A stretch of DNA of 64,000 bases from Bradyrhizobium xenonodulans (lineage in GTDB: Bacteria > Pseudomonadota > Alphaproteobacteria > Rhizobiales > Xanthobacteraceae): assembly GCF_027594865.1 (NCBI RefSeq), contig NZ_CP089391.1, positions 1,952,501 to 2,016,500 of the forward strand. Reading direction: 5' to 3'. Positions 41,068 through 50,591 of this stretch are shown piece after piece (the first letter of the stretch is position 1; each line of letters begins with the position of its first letter). Below the pieces are notes generated by a model. That model was not told where the DNA came from. It made no database searches and saw nothing but the letters and a program-made list of their open reading frames with translations. The translations under genes were made by a program, and so were the position numbers.

Positions 41068-41886
41068 ATGGATCATCTGAAGACACAGGGCATCAGCATG
41101 CCCAAGCTCGGCCTCGGCACCTTCCGCATGCAAGGCGATGCCTGCCGCGCCGCGGTCGAGAGTGCGCTGTCGATCGGCTATCGCCACATCGATACCGCTG
41201 AGATGTACGGCAACGAAGAACCCATCGGCGCGGCGCTCGCCGCCGCCCGTCTGCCGCGCGCCGAGCTGCATGTCACGACCAAAGTCTGGCATGAGAACCT
41301 CAGTCCCGATGCGATCCGCCGTGCCTTCGATGCGAGCCTGAACAAGCTGCGGCTCGACCATGTCGACCTCTATCTCGTGCATTGGCCGTCGAAAGCCGCG
41401 AACTGGGGCGCTGTGTTCGAGACCCTGATGAAGCTGAAGGAGGAGGGGCGCACGCGGGCAATTGGCGTTGCCAATTTCACCACGGCGCTGCTCAAGGTCG
41501 CGGTCGAGGACGTCAAGGCGCCGATCGCCTGCAACCAGATCGAATATCATGCGATGCTCGATCAATCGAAGGTGCTGGCCTATCTCAACGCCAAATCGAT
41601 CCCGCTGGTCGCCTATTGCCCGCTCGCGCAGGGGCGTATCGCCTCGGATCCGGTGCTGGCCGAGATCGGCGCCAGGCACAATGCGACCGCAGCGCAGGTC
41701 GCCTTGAAATGGCTGCTCGATCAGGACGGCGTTGCCGCGATCCCGAAGGCCTCACGCCGCGAGAGCCAGCAGGCCAATCTCGACGCGCTGAAGATCACGC
41801 TCGACGATGCCGACCGCAACAAGATCGCCGCGCTGCCGAAGGACAGGCGCTGCGTCAATCCTGGCTTCGCGCCTGCGTGGGATTAG
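41068..41886 (+). CDS. aldo/keto reductase
   Basis: The 272-residue TIM-barrel NADPH reductase has the complete AKR tetrad: Asp and Tyr in IDTAEMYGNEE, Lys in HVTTKVWHENL and His in YLVHWPS. The C-terminal AIPKASRRES binds the NADPH phosphate. It is closest in appearance to 2,5-diketo-gluconate reductase-type enzymes, but the real substrate is unknown. A good TATAAT sequence at 40968-40973 may be its -10 element, though no well-spaced -35 was found. A bidirectional terminator follows. Confidence 0.94.
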   Translation: MDHLKTQGISMPKLGLGTFRMQGDACRAAVESALSIGYRHIDTAEMYGNEEPIGAALAAARLPRAELHVTTKVWHENLSPDAIRRAFDASLNKLRLDHVDLYLVHWPSKAANWGAVFETLMKLKEEGRTRAIGVANFTTALLKVAVEDVKAPIACNQIEYHAMLDQSKVLAYLNAKSIPLVAYCPLAQGRIASDPVLAEIGARHNATAAQVALKWLLDQDGVAAIPKASRRESQQANLDALKITLDDADRNKIAALPKDRRCVNPGFAPAWD

Positions 41887-41912
41887 CCTGACGCGCTTTC
41901 AATACACAAAAG

Positions 41913-41936
41913 AAATGGCCCCGCGAGGGGCCATTT
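41913..41936. terminator. bidirectional terminator after the aldo/keto reductase
   Basis: AAATGGCCCC (41913-41922) and GGGGCCATTT (41927-41936) form a perfect 10-bp stem with a GCGA loop, between two convergent genes. Confidence 0.85.
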
Positions 41937-41958
41937 CCATTCCACGTTGCGTTGCGCA

Positions 41959-42186
41959 TTAGTCCCAATGGTGACGGTGGCTGCGCTTGATCACCACGAC
42001 CCTGTCGCCGCGATGGTGCCAGCCCCGATGCCAGCCGTGGTCGCGATGCTCGCGGAATTCGGCGCGGGCGCCGTACGGGCCGTGATCATGACCACGCTTG
42101 ATCACCACCGTCTCCGCACTGGCCAGCGTCGGCGCCGCGATCGCGAGCGCACCGAGAGCCGCAACCACATAACCAAGCTTCTTCAT
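41959..42186 (-). CDS. small exported histidine-rich protein (75 aa)
   Basis: GGAGGAGG precedes ATG 42186. After a signal peptide (MKKLGYVVAALGALAIAAPT then LASA) the mature part is rich in His, Arg and Gly (HDHGPYGARAEFREHRDHGW, HRGWHHRGDR, RSHRHHWD). Metal binding in the periplasm is plausible from composition alone. A GGAAC-N16-GGTT motif 30 nt upstream suggests general-stress control. Confidence 0.85.
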   Translation of the reverse strand: MKKLGYVVAALGALAIAAPTLASAETVVIKRGHDHGPYGARAEFREHRDHGWHRGWHHRGDRVVVIKRSHRHHWD

Positions 42187-42216
42187 GATGTCCTCCTCCA
42201 ATCCAATGCAAATCTA

Positions 42217-42241
42217 AACCGCGCATTCGATCGAACGTTCC
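42217..42241 (-). promoter_or_regulatory. EcfG-type promoter for the His-rich protein
   Basis: On the minus strand: GGAAC (42241-42237), 16 nt, GGTT (42220-42217), 30 nt before the start at 42186. Confidence 0.65.
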
Positions 42242-42291
42242 GGAGGAACGGGAAGAGAATTCTGAATGGATGTTCAGGATCGAAACCAGCG

Positions 42292-42744
42292 TTAGTCGCA
42301 GCGTTGCTGCGCTGGTGTCGGCGCGCCGGTCACGACGTATTTGCCGTCCCTGATCGTGTACTCGCCGCGCTCGCTGCGATTGTAGATCGCGCGCAAGCTG
42401 CCCTGCCTCGACAGCAGCAGGCCGAACTCGCGTGTCTGCCGTAGCGAGGGGAAGTAGACCATCACATTGAGCAGGCCCTCGGCGTTGGCGGTCGCGGACA
42501 CCACCTCGTTCTCGTCCCTGGCCTCCCCGAAATTGCGCCGGTACATGACCCTTCCGTCCTTCCGGATCTCGTACGTCAGGAGCGCGCCCTTGTCGCGGTC
42601 GGGCCGGGCGGTGCAATCGACCGCCCATGAGCCGAGCAGCCCCCATTGCTCGACCGTCGCCGCGAGCGTCTCGGCTCGCGCCAGGGACGTGAATGCAAGC
42701 CAAAGCACCGCCGCAATGGTCCAGCGGCTCAAACAACGCGTCAT
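42292..42744 (-). CDS. exported protein of unknown function (150 aa)
   Basis: A signal peptide (MTRCLSRWTIAAVLWLAFTS then LARAE) is followed by LGSWAVDCTARPDRDKGALL, a beta-rich core (YEIRKDGRVMYRRNFGEARD) and an end with a second cysteine (AQQRCD) that could pair with the first. No named family is recognised; it resembles small periplasmic lipocalin-like hypothetical proteins of this group. The start at 42744 is chosen because it opens the signal peptide. Confidence 0.75.
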   Translation of the reverse strand: MTRCLSRWTIAAVLWLAFTSLARAETLAATVEQWGLLGSWAVDCTARPDRDKGALLTYEIRKDGRVMYRRNFGEARDENEVVSATANAEGLLNVMVYFPSLRQTREFGLLLSRQGSLRAIYNRSERGEYTIRDGKYVVTGAPTPAQQRCD

Positions 42745-42902
42745 GTCCTGAAAAGCCCCGCTTCGAACAATTCCAGATTTTAGCATCCCGCGCACGACCG
42801 TCCACGGGAGCTGCCATTCGCGCGCGAATTTGATCCGCGTCAATGAGACCGTGCGTTTCGGGGGTAGGATGGCGCTCCCGAAGGCGATGCGTGGATAAAC
42901 CG

Positions 42903-43175
42903 ATGCTGAATCAAGTCATGGATTTCGCGGGCGAGGTACTGCCGGGGAGCTGTGCCGTGCCGCCTTATTCCGAGACCGCGTTTCTGGCCGAGCTGGGCGA
43001 GCGCTTGAGATCCTCGCGCGCGCGATGCGAACTGTCGCGCCGGGAGCTGGCCCGCAGGTCCGGGATTTCCGAGCGCTACATCGCCCAGATCGAGGCCGGC
43101 AAGGGCAACGTGTCGATCGTGCTGCTGCTGCGGCTGGCCTCCGCGATCCACAGCAGCCAGCCTCAGGCGGCGTAG
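42903..43175 (+). CDS. Xre-type HTH protein resembling the BoxR/BzdR DNA-binding domain
   Basis: The 90-residue protein consists almost only of an HTH domain: FLAELGERLRSSRARCELSR then RELARRSGISERYIAQIEAGKGNVSIVLLLRLASAI. The pattern S-G-x-S-E-R-Y-[IL]-A-Q-[IL]-E-x-G-x-G-N-x-S is that of the BoxR/BzdR regulators of aromatic (benzoyl-CoA) degradation, which normally carry a C-terminal shikimate-kinase-like effector domain. That domain is absent, and the gene ends 4 nt before the end of a convergent gene. It may be truncated or a stand-alone repressor. Confidence 0.82.
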   Translation: MLNQVMDFAGEVLPGSCAVPPYSETAFLAELGERLRSSRARCELSRRELARRSGISERYIAQIEAGKGNVSIVLLLRLASAIHSSQPQAA

Positions 43176-43179
43176 TCGA

Positions 43180-44415
43180 TCACTGGCCTCGCTTATCCAC
43201 ATTGGCGCTGCGGGCCGGCACGCCGAACTCCTTGCGGCAGACTTCGGCCAGCACGGCGACGCCCTCGCGGATCTGCTGATGCGAAGGGCTCGCAAAGCAC
43301 AGCCGAAGGCGCGAGCTGGAATGACCCTTGTTGGTCGACCATTCCGGCCCTGGGTTGATCGAGACGCCGGCGGCGAGCGCGGCCTGATACAGCTTTAGCG
43401 TATCGACCTGGTCGGGCAGCTTGACCCAGAGGAAGATGCCGCCTTTGGGCTCCTCGAACTCGGCCGCGGTGCCGAATTGCTCGTTGAGGGACTCCATCAG
43501 CGTGTCGAGCTTGGTGCGCAGCGCCTTCGTCAGTGCCGGCACGTGTGTCGAGAAATGCGGCTTGCAATAGGTGGCGAGCACCATCTGCTCCAGCGCGCCG
43601 GAGCCCGCATCCGTCTTCAGCGCCAGCATCCGCGACATCACATCCCAGGGCGCCACGATGAAGCCGACGCGCAGCGCCGGCGCGATCGACTTGGAGAATG
43701 AGCCGATATGGATCACGCCGCCGTTCGGGCTCATCGCGTAGATCGCCGGCGGCCGCTGTCCCGACCAGACGAGGTCGGCATAGCAATCATCCTCGAAGAT
43801 GGGCACGCCGTATTCGGTTGCGAGCCGAACCAGTTCAGCGCGGCGGCTCTCCGGCATGATGCTGCCGGTCGGGTTCTGAACGGTCGGGATGGTGTAGATG
43901 TATTTGGGACGGATGCCGCGGCTCTTGAGGTCGGCGAGCGTCGCGGCCAGCGCATCCATGCGCATGCCGTCCTTGTCCAGCGGGATGCCGACGACGTTGA
44001 CGCCGAGGCGTGCCAGGCGGGTCAGCGAGCCCTGGTAGCTGTCCTGCTCGAAAATCACGGTGTCGCCGCGCGCCAGCAGCGTCGCGTTGACGAGGTCGAG
44101 CGCCTGCAGCGAGCCCGAGACGATCAGGAGATCGTCGACCGTGCAATTGATGCCCGCATCGCGCTTCAGCTTTGTCACCAGGAATTCGCGCAAGGGCAAA
44201 TAGCCCTGGGGACCATGGGCCAGCCCGTAAGTGGCGAGCGAGCGGCCTTCGCGTTGCAGGGCGAGGTTGGCCGCCTCGATCAGCTCATCGAGCGGCAGCT
44301 GCTCGGAGTCGTTATTGCCGCCGACAAAACTGTATTTGGCAAGGCCCGTCCAGCGCGCGGAAGGAGCCGGCAGCCCTGCCGGAAACAGGGGCGCGAAATC
44401 GAAGCTGGACGTCAT
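43180..44415 (-). CDS. PLP-dependent aminotransferase, fold type I (LysN/PatA-like)
   Basis: The 411-residue enzyme starts MTSSFDFAPLFPAGLP; the longer frame upstream has no family similarity. Visible parts are YGLAHGPQGYLPLREFLVTK, the cofactor-contacting TIPTVQNPTGSIM, FEDDCYADL and the Schiff-base lysine in HIGSFSKSIAPALRVGF. Enzymes of this group transaminate 2-aminoadipate, aromatic or branched-chain amino acids; the substrate cannot be told. No HTH domain is fused, unlike MocR regulators. Confidence 0.93.
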   Translation of the reverse strand: MTSSFDFAPLFPAGLPAPSARWTGLAKYSFVGGNNDSEQLPLDELIEAANLALQREGRSLATYGLAHGPQGYLPLREFLVTKLKRDAGINCTVDDLLIVSGSLQALDLVNATLLARGDTVIFEQDSYQGSLTRLARLGVNVVGIPLDKDGMRMDALAATLADLKSRGIRPKYIYTIPTVQNPTGSIMPESRRAELVRLATEYGVPIFEDDCYADLVWSGQRPPAIYAMSPNGGVIHIGSFSKSIAPALRVGFIVAPWDVMSRMLALKTDAGSGALEQMVLATYCKPHFSTHVPALTKALRTKLDTLMESLNEQFGTAAEFEEPKGGIFLWVKLPDQVDTLKLYQAALAAGVSINPGPEWSTNKGHSSSRLRLCFASPSHQQIREGVAVLAEVCRKEFGVPARSANVDKRGQ

Positions 44416-44506
44416 GGGGGCGTTCCTCGTTTCTGTTCTTGTTGAGCCAGCCGGCGTTGCGCCGGCCAGCCTTATTTTTCTTGCCTGCCGTCCGGGCGGA
44501 CGGGTC

Positions 44507-45034
44507 TTACTTTTTGCCGGCCGTCCGGGTCGGACGGCCCTGGCTGATGAAAGCGTAATGCGCATTGGCGACGCCGCCAACCATCAAGGCCTCGACCACC
44601 GGCTCGGCGATCTCGCTTGTTGCGGCCCAGTCGACGAGGAAATTGGCCCCGGTCCCGCCGCGCACGTCGTCGGTCGGGACGAAGATCGAGACGGTGGCCA
44701 GCGGCTTCAGGGCTACCTGACCCTTCAGGTAGGTCTCGACCTGCTTGCCTGCGGTGTCGAAATAGGCGATGCGTTTGACCACCAGTGCTTGCGTCTCGGA
44801 GGCGTTGTGCACGCTCAGTGTCACCGAGAAGTCGACACGCAGCTTGCCCTGGCTCATCGCGACGCTGGAATAGGCAGGCACGTAGAACCCGCCGGAGACG
44901 GCAAGTTCCTCCTTCGGCAGTGCGGTGAGCGAATCGGCGTAGTTTTGTTCGATATTGACCTTGGATTGAGCAGCTGCGGGCGCGGCGCAGGCGAGGGGGC
45001 CTAGCAGCATGGCTGCGAACAGCCCGTTTCGCAT
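44507..45034 (-). CDS. exported DUF3124 family protein (175 aa)
   Basis: A signal peptide (MRNGLFAAMLLGPLACAAPA) precedes a beta-rich DUF3124 domain with GGFYVPAYSSVAMSQGKLRV, LSVHNASETQALVVKRIAYF, YLKGQVALKPLATVSIFVP and GGTGANFLVDWAA. The function is unknown; such proteins are found in periplasm or outer surface. The C-terminal GRPTRTAGKK is echoed just downstream of the stop as a diverged copy (44470-44503). Confidence 0.9.
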   Translation of the reverse strand: MRNGLFAAMLLGPLACAAPAAAQSKVNIEQNYADSLTALPKEELAVSGGFYVPAYSSVAMSQGKLRVDFSVTLSVHNASETQALVVKRIAYFDTAGKQVETYLKGQVALKPLATVSIFVPTDDVRGGTGANFLVDWAATSEIAEPVVEALMVGGVANAHYAFISQGRPTRTAGKK

Positions 45035-45101
45035 GTGACGAATTGCTCGCTTGCCGCGCCGCAACCCGTCTCTAGGGTGCGGCAAAACGGACCCATTTGG
45101 T

Positions 45102-46832
45102 ATGCACGAGCTCATTCGCGACATCACTCTCTGTATTCTGTTTGCCTGGATGCTGGGCCTTCTCGCCCATTTCTCTCGGCAGCCGCTGATCCTGGCCTAC
45201 CTTATCGCCGGCTTCTGCATAGGTCCATTCGGCGCCGGCTGGGTCAAGTCGCAGGAATCGATCAGCGTCATCTCCGAGCTCGGCCTGATCTTCATGCTGT
45301 TCATGATCGGGCTCGAGATCGACCTGAAGAAGATCGTGCGGGCGGGCAAGGTGATCCTGTTCGCGGCGGGCGGCCAGCTCCTCGGTGGCTGCCTGCTCGG
45401 GGTGCTGTTCTTCGTCGGCATCGGGCTATCGCTCGGCGGCGGGAAGTTCGATGCGGTCTATCTCTGTGTCGCCTGCGCGCTGTCGAGCACCGTCATCATC
45501 GTCAAGGTGCTCTACGAGAAGCGCGAACTCGACACGCTACCGGGCCGCATCACCCTCGGCGTGCTGGTGCTCCAGGACATCTTTGCCATCCTGTTCCTGG
45601 CGGTGCAGCCGAGCCTTGCCAATCTGGAAGTCAGCGTCATCCTGCTCTCGATCGGCCGCGTCGCCGTGCTGGTCGCAGCGGCCCTGCTGGTCAGCCGTTA
45701 CGTGCTGCCGCGCCTGTTCCACCAGATCGCCCGCCGCCCCGAGCTGATCCTGCTCGGCGCGCTGGCCTGGTGCTTCCTCGTCGCCGAGACCGCCGAGCGG
45801 TTGTCGCTGTCGCGCGAGATGGGTGCCCTGATCGCCGGCGTCTCGCTTTCGACCTTTCCCTACGCGCTCGACGTCACCGCCAAGGTCACCACGCTGCGGG
45901 ATTTCTTCATCACGCTGTTCTTCGTCGCCCTCGGCATGACCATTCCCGTGCCGGGCCTGTCCGTGATCGGGCTGGCCCTGATGATCGCGGCGTTCACCGT
46001 GGTGAGCCGCCTCGTCACCACCTTCACGCCGCTCTACCTGATGAAGCAGGGCCTGCGCGCCAGCCTGTTGCCGGCCCTCAATCTCGCGCAGATCTCGGAG
46101 TTCTCGCTGGTGGTGATCCAGACCGGCGTCGCCGACCACCACATCGCAGCCGAGACGGCGAACGCGGCCTCCTTCGCCTTCGTGGTGCTCGCCGTGCTCT
46201 CGACCTTCGCGATGAGCCGCAGCGACGAGATCACCCGCTGGGCGATCGGCCCCCTGAAGCGGATCGGCTTGAAGGACCTCGATCACGGCAACGGCCATGG
46301 TGAGGAGGGGCACGAGGGCGGCCATGGCGAGGCCCGCCGTATCGTCATCCTCGGCTTTTTCCGTGCGGCGAGCGCGCTGCTGGCGGAGATCGAGCGGCAG
46401 GCCCCGGTTCTGCTCGAGCAGATCACCGTGGTCGACTTCAACCCCAATGTGTACCAGACCCTGCTGTCACGCGGTCTGCACGTGATCTATGGCGACATCA
46501 GCAGCGCCGATACGCTGCTCCACGCCGGCGTCGGCAAGTCCGAGATGATCATTCTCAGCGTGCCGGATGCGCTGCTGAAGGGGGCCAGCAACGAGAAGCT
46601 GGTCCGTCACGTCCGTACCCTCAACCCGACCGCCCTGATCGTGGCCACTGCCGATCTTTTGTCGGACGTGGACGAACTCTATGCGGCCGGCGCCAGCTAC
46701 GTCACGGTGACCCGGCTCAGCGATGCTCATGAGCTGTTTACCGTGATCGAGGCCGCCCAGGCCGGACTTCTGGCCGACAAGCGCGCCGAGCTCGATCAGC
46801 GGCTCGGCGAGCGGCGCGAAGTGCTGCCCTGA
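45102..46832 (+). CDS. KefB/YbaL-type cation:proton antiporter with RCK domain
   Basis: The 576-residue protein starts MHELIRDITLCILFAWMLGL. About 12 hydrophobic spans (CPA2 family, with FMIGLEIDLKK, CALSSTVIIVKVLYEKR, LVLQDIFAILFLAV) fill residues 1-390. A soluble TrkA-N/RCK domain with a modified nucleotide-binding start (RRIVILGFFRAASALLAEIE) covers about 420-545. It should exchange potassium or sodium for protons under nucleotide or redox control. The Rossmann glycine pattern is degenerate (GFFRAAS), so NAD binding is uncertain. Confidence 0.92.
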   Translation: MHELIRDITLCILFAWMLGLLAHFSRQPLILAYLIAGFCIGPFGAGWVKSQESISVISELGLIFMLFMIGLEIDLKKIVRAGKVILFAAGGQLLGGCLLGVLFFVGIGLSLGGGKFDAVYLCVACALSSTVIIVKVLYEKRELDTLPGRITLGVLVLQDIFAILFLAVQPSLANLEVSVILLSIGRVAVLVAAALLVSRYVLPRLFHQIARRPELILLGALAWCFLVAETAERLSLSREMGALIAGVSLSTFPYALDVTAKVTTLRDFFITLFFVALGMTIPVPGLSVIGLALMIAAFTVVSRLVTTFTPLYLMKQGLRASLLPALNLAQISEFSLVVIQTGVADHHIAAETANAASFAFVVLAVLSTFAMSRSDEITRWAIGPLKRIGLKDLDHGNGHGEEGHEGGHGEARRIVILGFFRAASALLAEIERQAPVLLEQITVVDFNPNVYQTLLSRGLHVIYGDISSADTLLHAGVGKSEMIILSVPDALLKGASNEKLVRHVRTLNPTALIVATADLLSDVDELYAAGASYVTVTRLSDAHELFTVIEAAQAGLLADKRAELDQRLGERREVLP

Positions 46833-47018
46833 GACGGTGCGGCCCGCCTTCCTCCCCGGCGATCTGCGCCTATATCCCTGGTATCTTCGGTGCAAGCCTG
46901 CCGCCGCCAGGTCCGCCGCCCGGAATATGTGGTTGCGTCCAGGACACTAGCGCCCCGGCCCAAGTCGGGCTAAGGCGTCCGGCTAAGCCTCCGGCTCATC
47001 ATCGACAGAGATTGGGAA

Positions 47019-48095
47019 ATGCCCGATAGCATCCAGGAAGTCTTGCAGGCCTTTGCCCGGGGTGAGCTCGTGGTCGTCACCGACGACGAGGACCGCGAGG
47101 GCGAGGGCGATCTGATCGTCGCCGCCTCGCTCTGCACCGCCGAGAAGATGGCGTTCATCATCCGTCACACCTCCGGTATCGTCTGCGCGCCTGTGACGAC
47201 CGAGGACGCGCGCCGGCTGCGGCTCGATCCGATGGTGGCCCACAATGATTCCGCGCACACCACGGCGTTCACGGTCTCGATCGACTACAAGCCCGATGGC
47301 GGCACCGGCATCTCGGCCGAAGAGCGCGCCTCGTGTTGCCGCGCGCTGTCCAATCCCAATGCCGGCGCCAACGATTTTGCCCGCCCCGGCCACATCTTCC
47401 CGCTGATCGCCAAGGACGGCGGCGTGCTCTTGCGCTCCGGCCATACCGAGGCTGCCGTGGACCTGTGCAAGCTCTCCGGCCTGCCGCCGGTCGGCGTCAT
47501 CAGCGAGCTGATGAACGACGACGGCAGCGTGATGAAGGGCGAGCAGGTCGCGCAGTTCGCGGCAAAGCATAAGCTGAAGCACGTCACCATCGCCGACATG
47601 ATCGCCTACCGCCAGGCGCGCGAAAAACTGATCGAGCGGGTCTCGACCTTCACGACCGAAAGCCCGATCGGGCCCTTGCAGGGCTATGCCTACCGCTCGC
47701 CGTTCGATTCCATCGCCCACGTCGCCTTCGTCTATAACGGCGTCGGTGACGGCAAGAACGTGCTGACGCGCTTCCACAAGCCGAATATCGTCAAGGACAT
47801 CTTCACCGGCCACAAGCGCATGGCGGCCGTGCTCGAGCATTTCAAGAAATCCGGCCGTGGCGTGCTGGTCTATCTGCGCGATGGTGCGGCCGGCGTCCCG
47901 GTGTCGGCACTCCCGGACGAGACGGCGACGGAAGCCGACCGCAACCGCCAGTGGCGCGAGGTCGGCGTCGGCGCGCAGATCCTGCGCGATCTCGGCGTCA
48001 CCTCGATCCGCCATCTCACCTCCTCGGTGCACGACTACAAGGGCCTGTCCGGCTTCGGCATCGAGATCGTCGCCAACGAGCAGCTCGAGAGTTAG
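47019..48095 (+). CDS. ribB: 3,4-dihydroxy-2-butanone-4-phosphate synthase with a degenerate GTP cyclohydrolase II-like domain
   Basis: The N-terminal 205 residues form an intact RibB domain: VVVTDDEDREGEGDLIVAAS, TGISAEERASCCRAL, FARPGHIFPL and SGHTEAAVDLCKLSG hold the acidic active-site residues. It makes the four-carbon unit of riboflavin from ribulose-5-phosphate. The C-terminal part (FTTESPIGPLQGYAYRSPFD to the end) aligns in layout with GTP cyclohydrolase II but lacks the three zinc cysteines (the segment reads LTRFHKPNIVKDIFTG), so that activity is probably lost. No FMN riboswitch core is seen upstream. Confidence 0.95.
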   Translation: MPDSIQEVLQAFARGELVVVTDDEDREGEGDLIVAASLCTAEKMAFIIRHTSGIVCAPVTTEDARRLRLDPMVAHNDSAHTTAFTVSIDYKPDGGTGISAEERASCCRALSNPNAGANDFARPGHIFPLIAKDGGVLLRSGHTEAAVDLCKLSGLPPVGVISELMNDDGSVMKGEQVAQFAAKHKLKHVTIADMIAYRQAREKLIERVSTFTTESPIGPLQGYAYRSPFDSIAHVAFVYNGVGDGKNVLTRFHKPNIVKDIFTGHKRMAAVLEHFKKSGRGVLVYLRDGAAGVPVSALPDETATEADRNRQWREVGVGAQILRDLGVTSIRHLTSSVHDYKGLSGFGIEIVANEQLES

Positions 48096-48246
48096 CGCTG
48101 TCATCTCCGGGTGCGCGAGCATCCCCGCGCCACCTGCGTCCCCGGGATTCACGCAGACCCATCCATCTGCAATGCAATTGCACTTGTTGCCGCGGCGCTT
48201 TACCTTGTCGGGCAAATTTTGACGGAACCAGACGAAAGGACGTTTC

Positions 48247-49461
<1,215 letters not shown>

Positions 49462-49496
49462 ACTGGCGTGGAATGCGGCGAGAACTCTCCAATTGC

Positions 49497-49577
49497 GTCA
49501 TGGCCGGGCTTGTCCCGGCCATCCACGTTCTAGTCGGAGAGAAGAACGTGGATGCCCGGCACAAGGCCGGGCATGAC
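49497..49577. repeat. large inverted repeat (GTCATGGCCGGGC type), dispersed element
   Basis: The 81-nt unit is an imperfect palindrome. GTCATGGCCGGGCTTGTCCC and CCATCCACGTTCT on the left pair with AGAACGTGGATG and GCACAAGGCCGGGCATGAC on the right. It is a common intergenic element of this genus. The in-frame ATG at 49552 inside it is therefore not the start of the next gene. Confidence 0.85.
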
Positions 49578-49602
49578 GAAGTCAGTAAGGTATGAGCAAG
49601 CC

Positions 49603-50520
49603 ATGTCCGACAACGACGACGTCCCGTTCAACCGCAACTTTCCGCTTAAAGCTGGTGTCGTCGAGGAAGTCCGTCCCGGCGTGCGGCGCGTGCTCTGCAA
49701 CAATCCGAGTCCGTTCACCTTCACCGGCACGGTCAGCTACATCGTAGGCACCGGCAACGTCGCGATCATCGATCCGGGCCCGGACGATGAGGCGCATGCG
49801 AAGGCGCTGCTCGATGCTGTCAGCGGCGAGACGGTGAGCCATATCTTCGTCACCCACACCCACCGCGACCATTCGCCGAACACCGCGCGGATCAAGCAGG
49901 CGACCGGCGCGCCTGTGTATGCCGAAGGCTCGCACCGTGCCTCGCGTCCGCGCTTCGAGAGCGAGAAGTACAATCCGGAGTCGGGCGCCGATCGCGACTT
50001 CGTTCCCGACATCAGGATCGCCCATGGCGACGTCGTCGAGGGCGATGGCTGGCGGCTCGAGGCCGTGGCGACGCCCGGCCACACCGCCAATCATCTCGCC
50101 TTCGCCTGGCCTGAGCGGAAATTCAACTTCGTCGGCGACCACGTGATGGGCTGGTCGACCTCGATCGTGGCCCCGCCCGACGGCTCGATGATCGACTACA
50201 TGGACTCGCTCGATCGTCTCGCTGCGCGCGAGGAGGATCTGTATTTCTCCGGCCACGGCCCGGAGATTCCGGACGGCCCGCGCTTCGTGCGCTTCCTGAT
50301 CCGCCACCGCAAGGCGCGCGAGGCCTCGATCCTGCACCGTCTCGCCAAGGGCGAGACCGACATCCCGACCATGGTCCGCGCGATCTATATCGGCATCGAC
50401 CCGCGCCTGACGACGGCCGCCGGCTATTCCGTGCTGGCGCATCTGGAAGACCTGGTCGCGCGCGGCGTGGTGGCGACGGATGGCGATCCCGTGATCACGG
50501 GATCGTACAGGATGGCTTGA
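49603..50520 (+). CDS. MBL-fold metallo-hydrolase, beta-lactamase-2-like
   Basis: The 305-residue protein has the metallo-beta-lactamase metal motif IFVTHTHRDHSPNTA (HxHxDH), later histidine and aspartate ligands in ATPGHTANHLAF and NFVGDHVMGW, SGHGPEIPDGPRF and a C-terminal winged-helix-like domain, the layout of LACTB2-type hydrolases. Some members are endoribonucleases, others hydrolyse thioesters; the substrate is not known here. ATG 49603 is used since the longer frame starts inside a repeat. Confidence 0.92.
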   Translation: MSDNDDVPFNRNFPLKAGVVEEVRPGVRRVLCNNPSPFTFTGTVSYIVGTGNVAIIDPGPDDEAHAKALLDAVSGETVSHIFVTHTHRDHSPNTARIKQATGAPVYAEGSHRASRPRFESEKYNPESGADRDFVPDIRIAHGDVVEGDGWRLEAVATPGHTANHLAFAWPERKFNFVGDHVMGWSTSIVAPPDGSMIDYMDSLDRLAAREEDLYFSGHGPEIPDGPRFVRFLIRHRKAREASILHRLAKGETDIPTMVRAIYIGIDPRLTTAAGYSVLAHLEDLVARGVVATDGDPVITGSYRMA

Positions 50521-50591
50521 GGCGAATGGCGAATGGGGAGTAGCGAATAGGCGGTCTTCCACGCGCTATTCGCCACTCTCCATTCGCCATC
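50521..50591. repeat. inverted repeat of GAATGGCGAAT type
   Basis: GGCGAATGG and GGAGTAGCGAATAGGCG on the left pair with CGCTATTCGCCACTCTCC and ATTCGCC on the right. The element fills the gap between the convergent MBL and DUF1499 genes. I know similar sequences as dispersed repeats of this genus. Confidence 0.75.

Noticed and set aside
46833..47018. FMN riboswitch in front of ribB
   Set aside because: A stretch ATCTTCGGTGCAAG is slightly reminiscent of the first strand, but the conserved inner segments (GGGTGAAATTCCC, CCGGCGGT, GAGCC, GGATGGGAGA) are missing.
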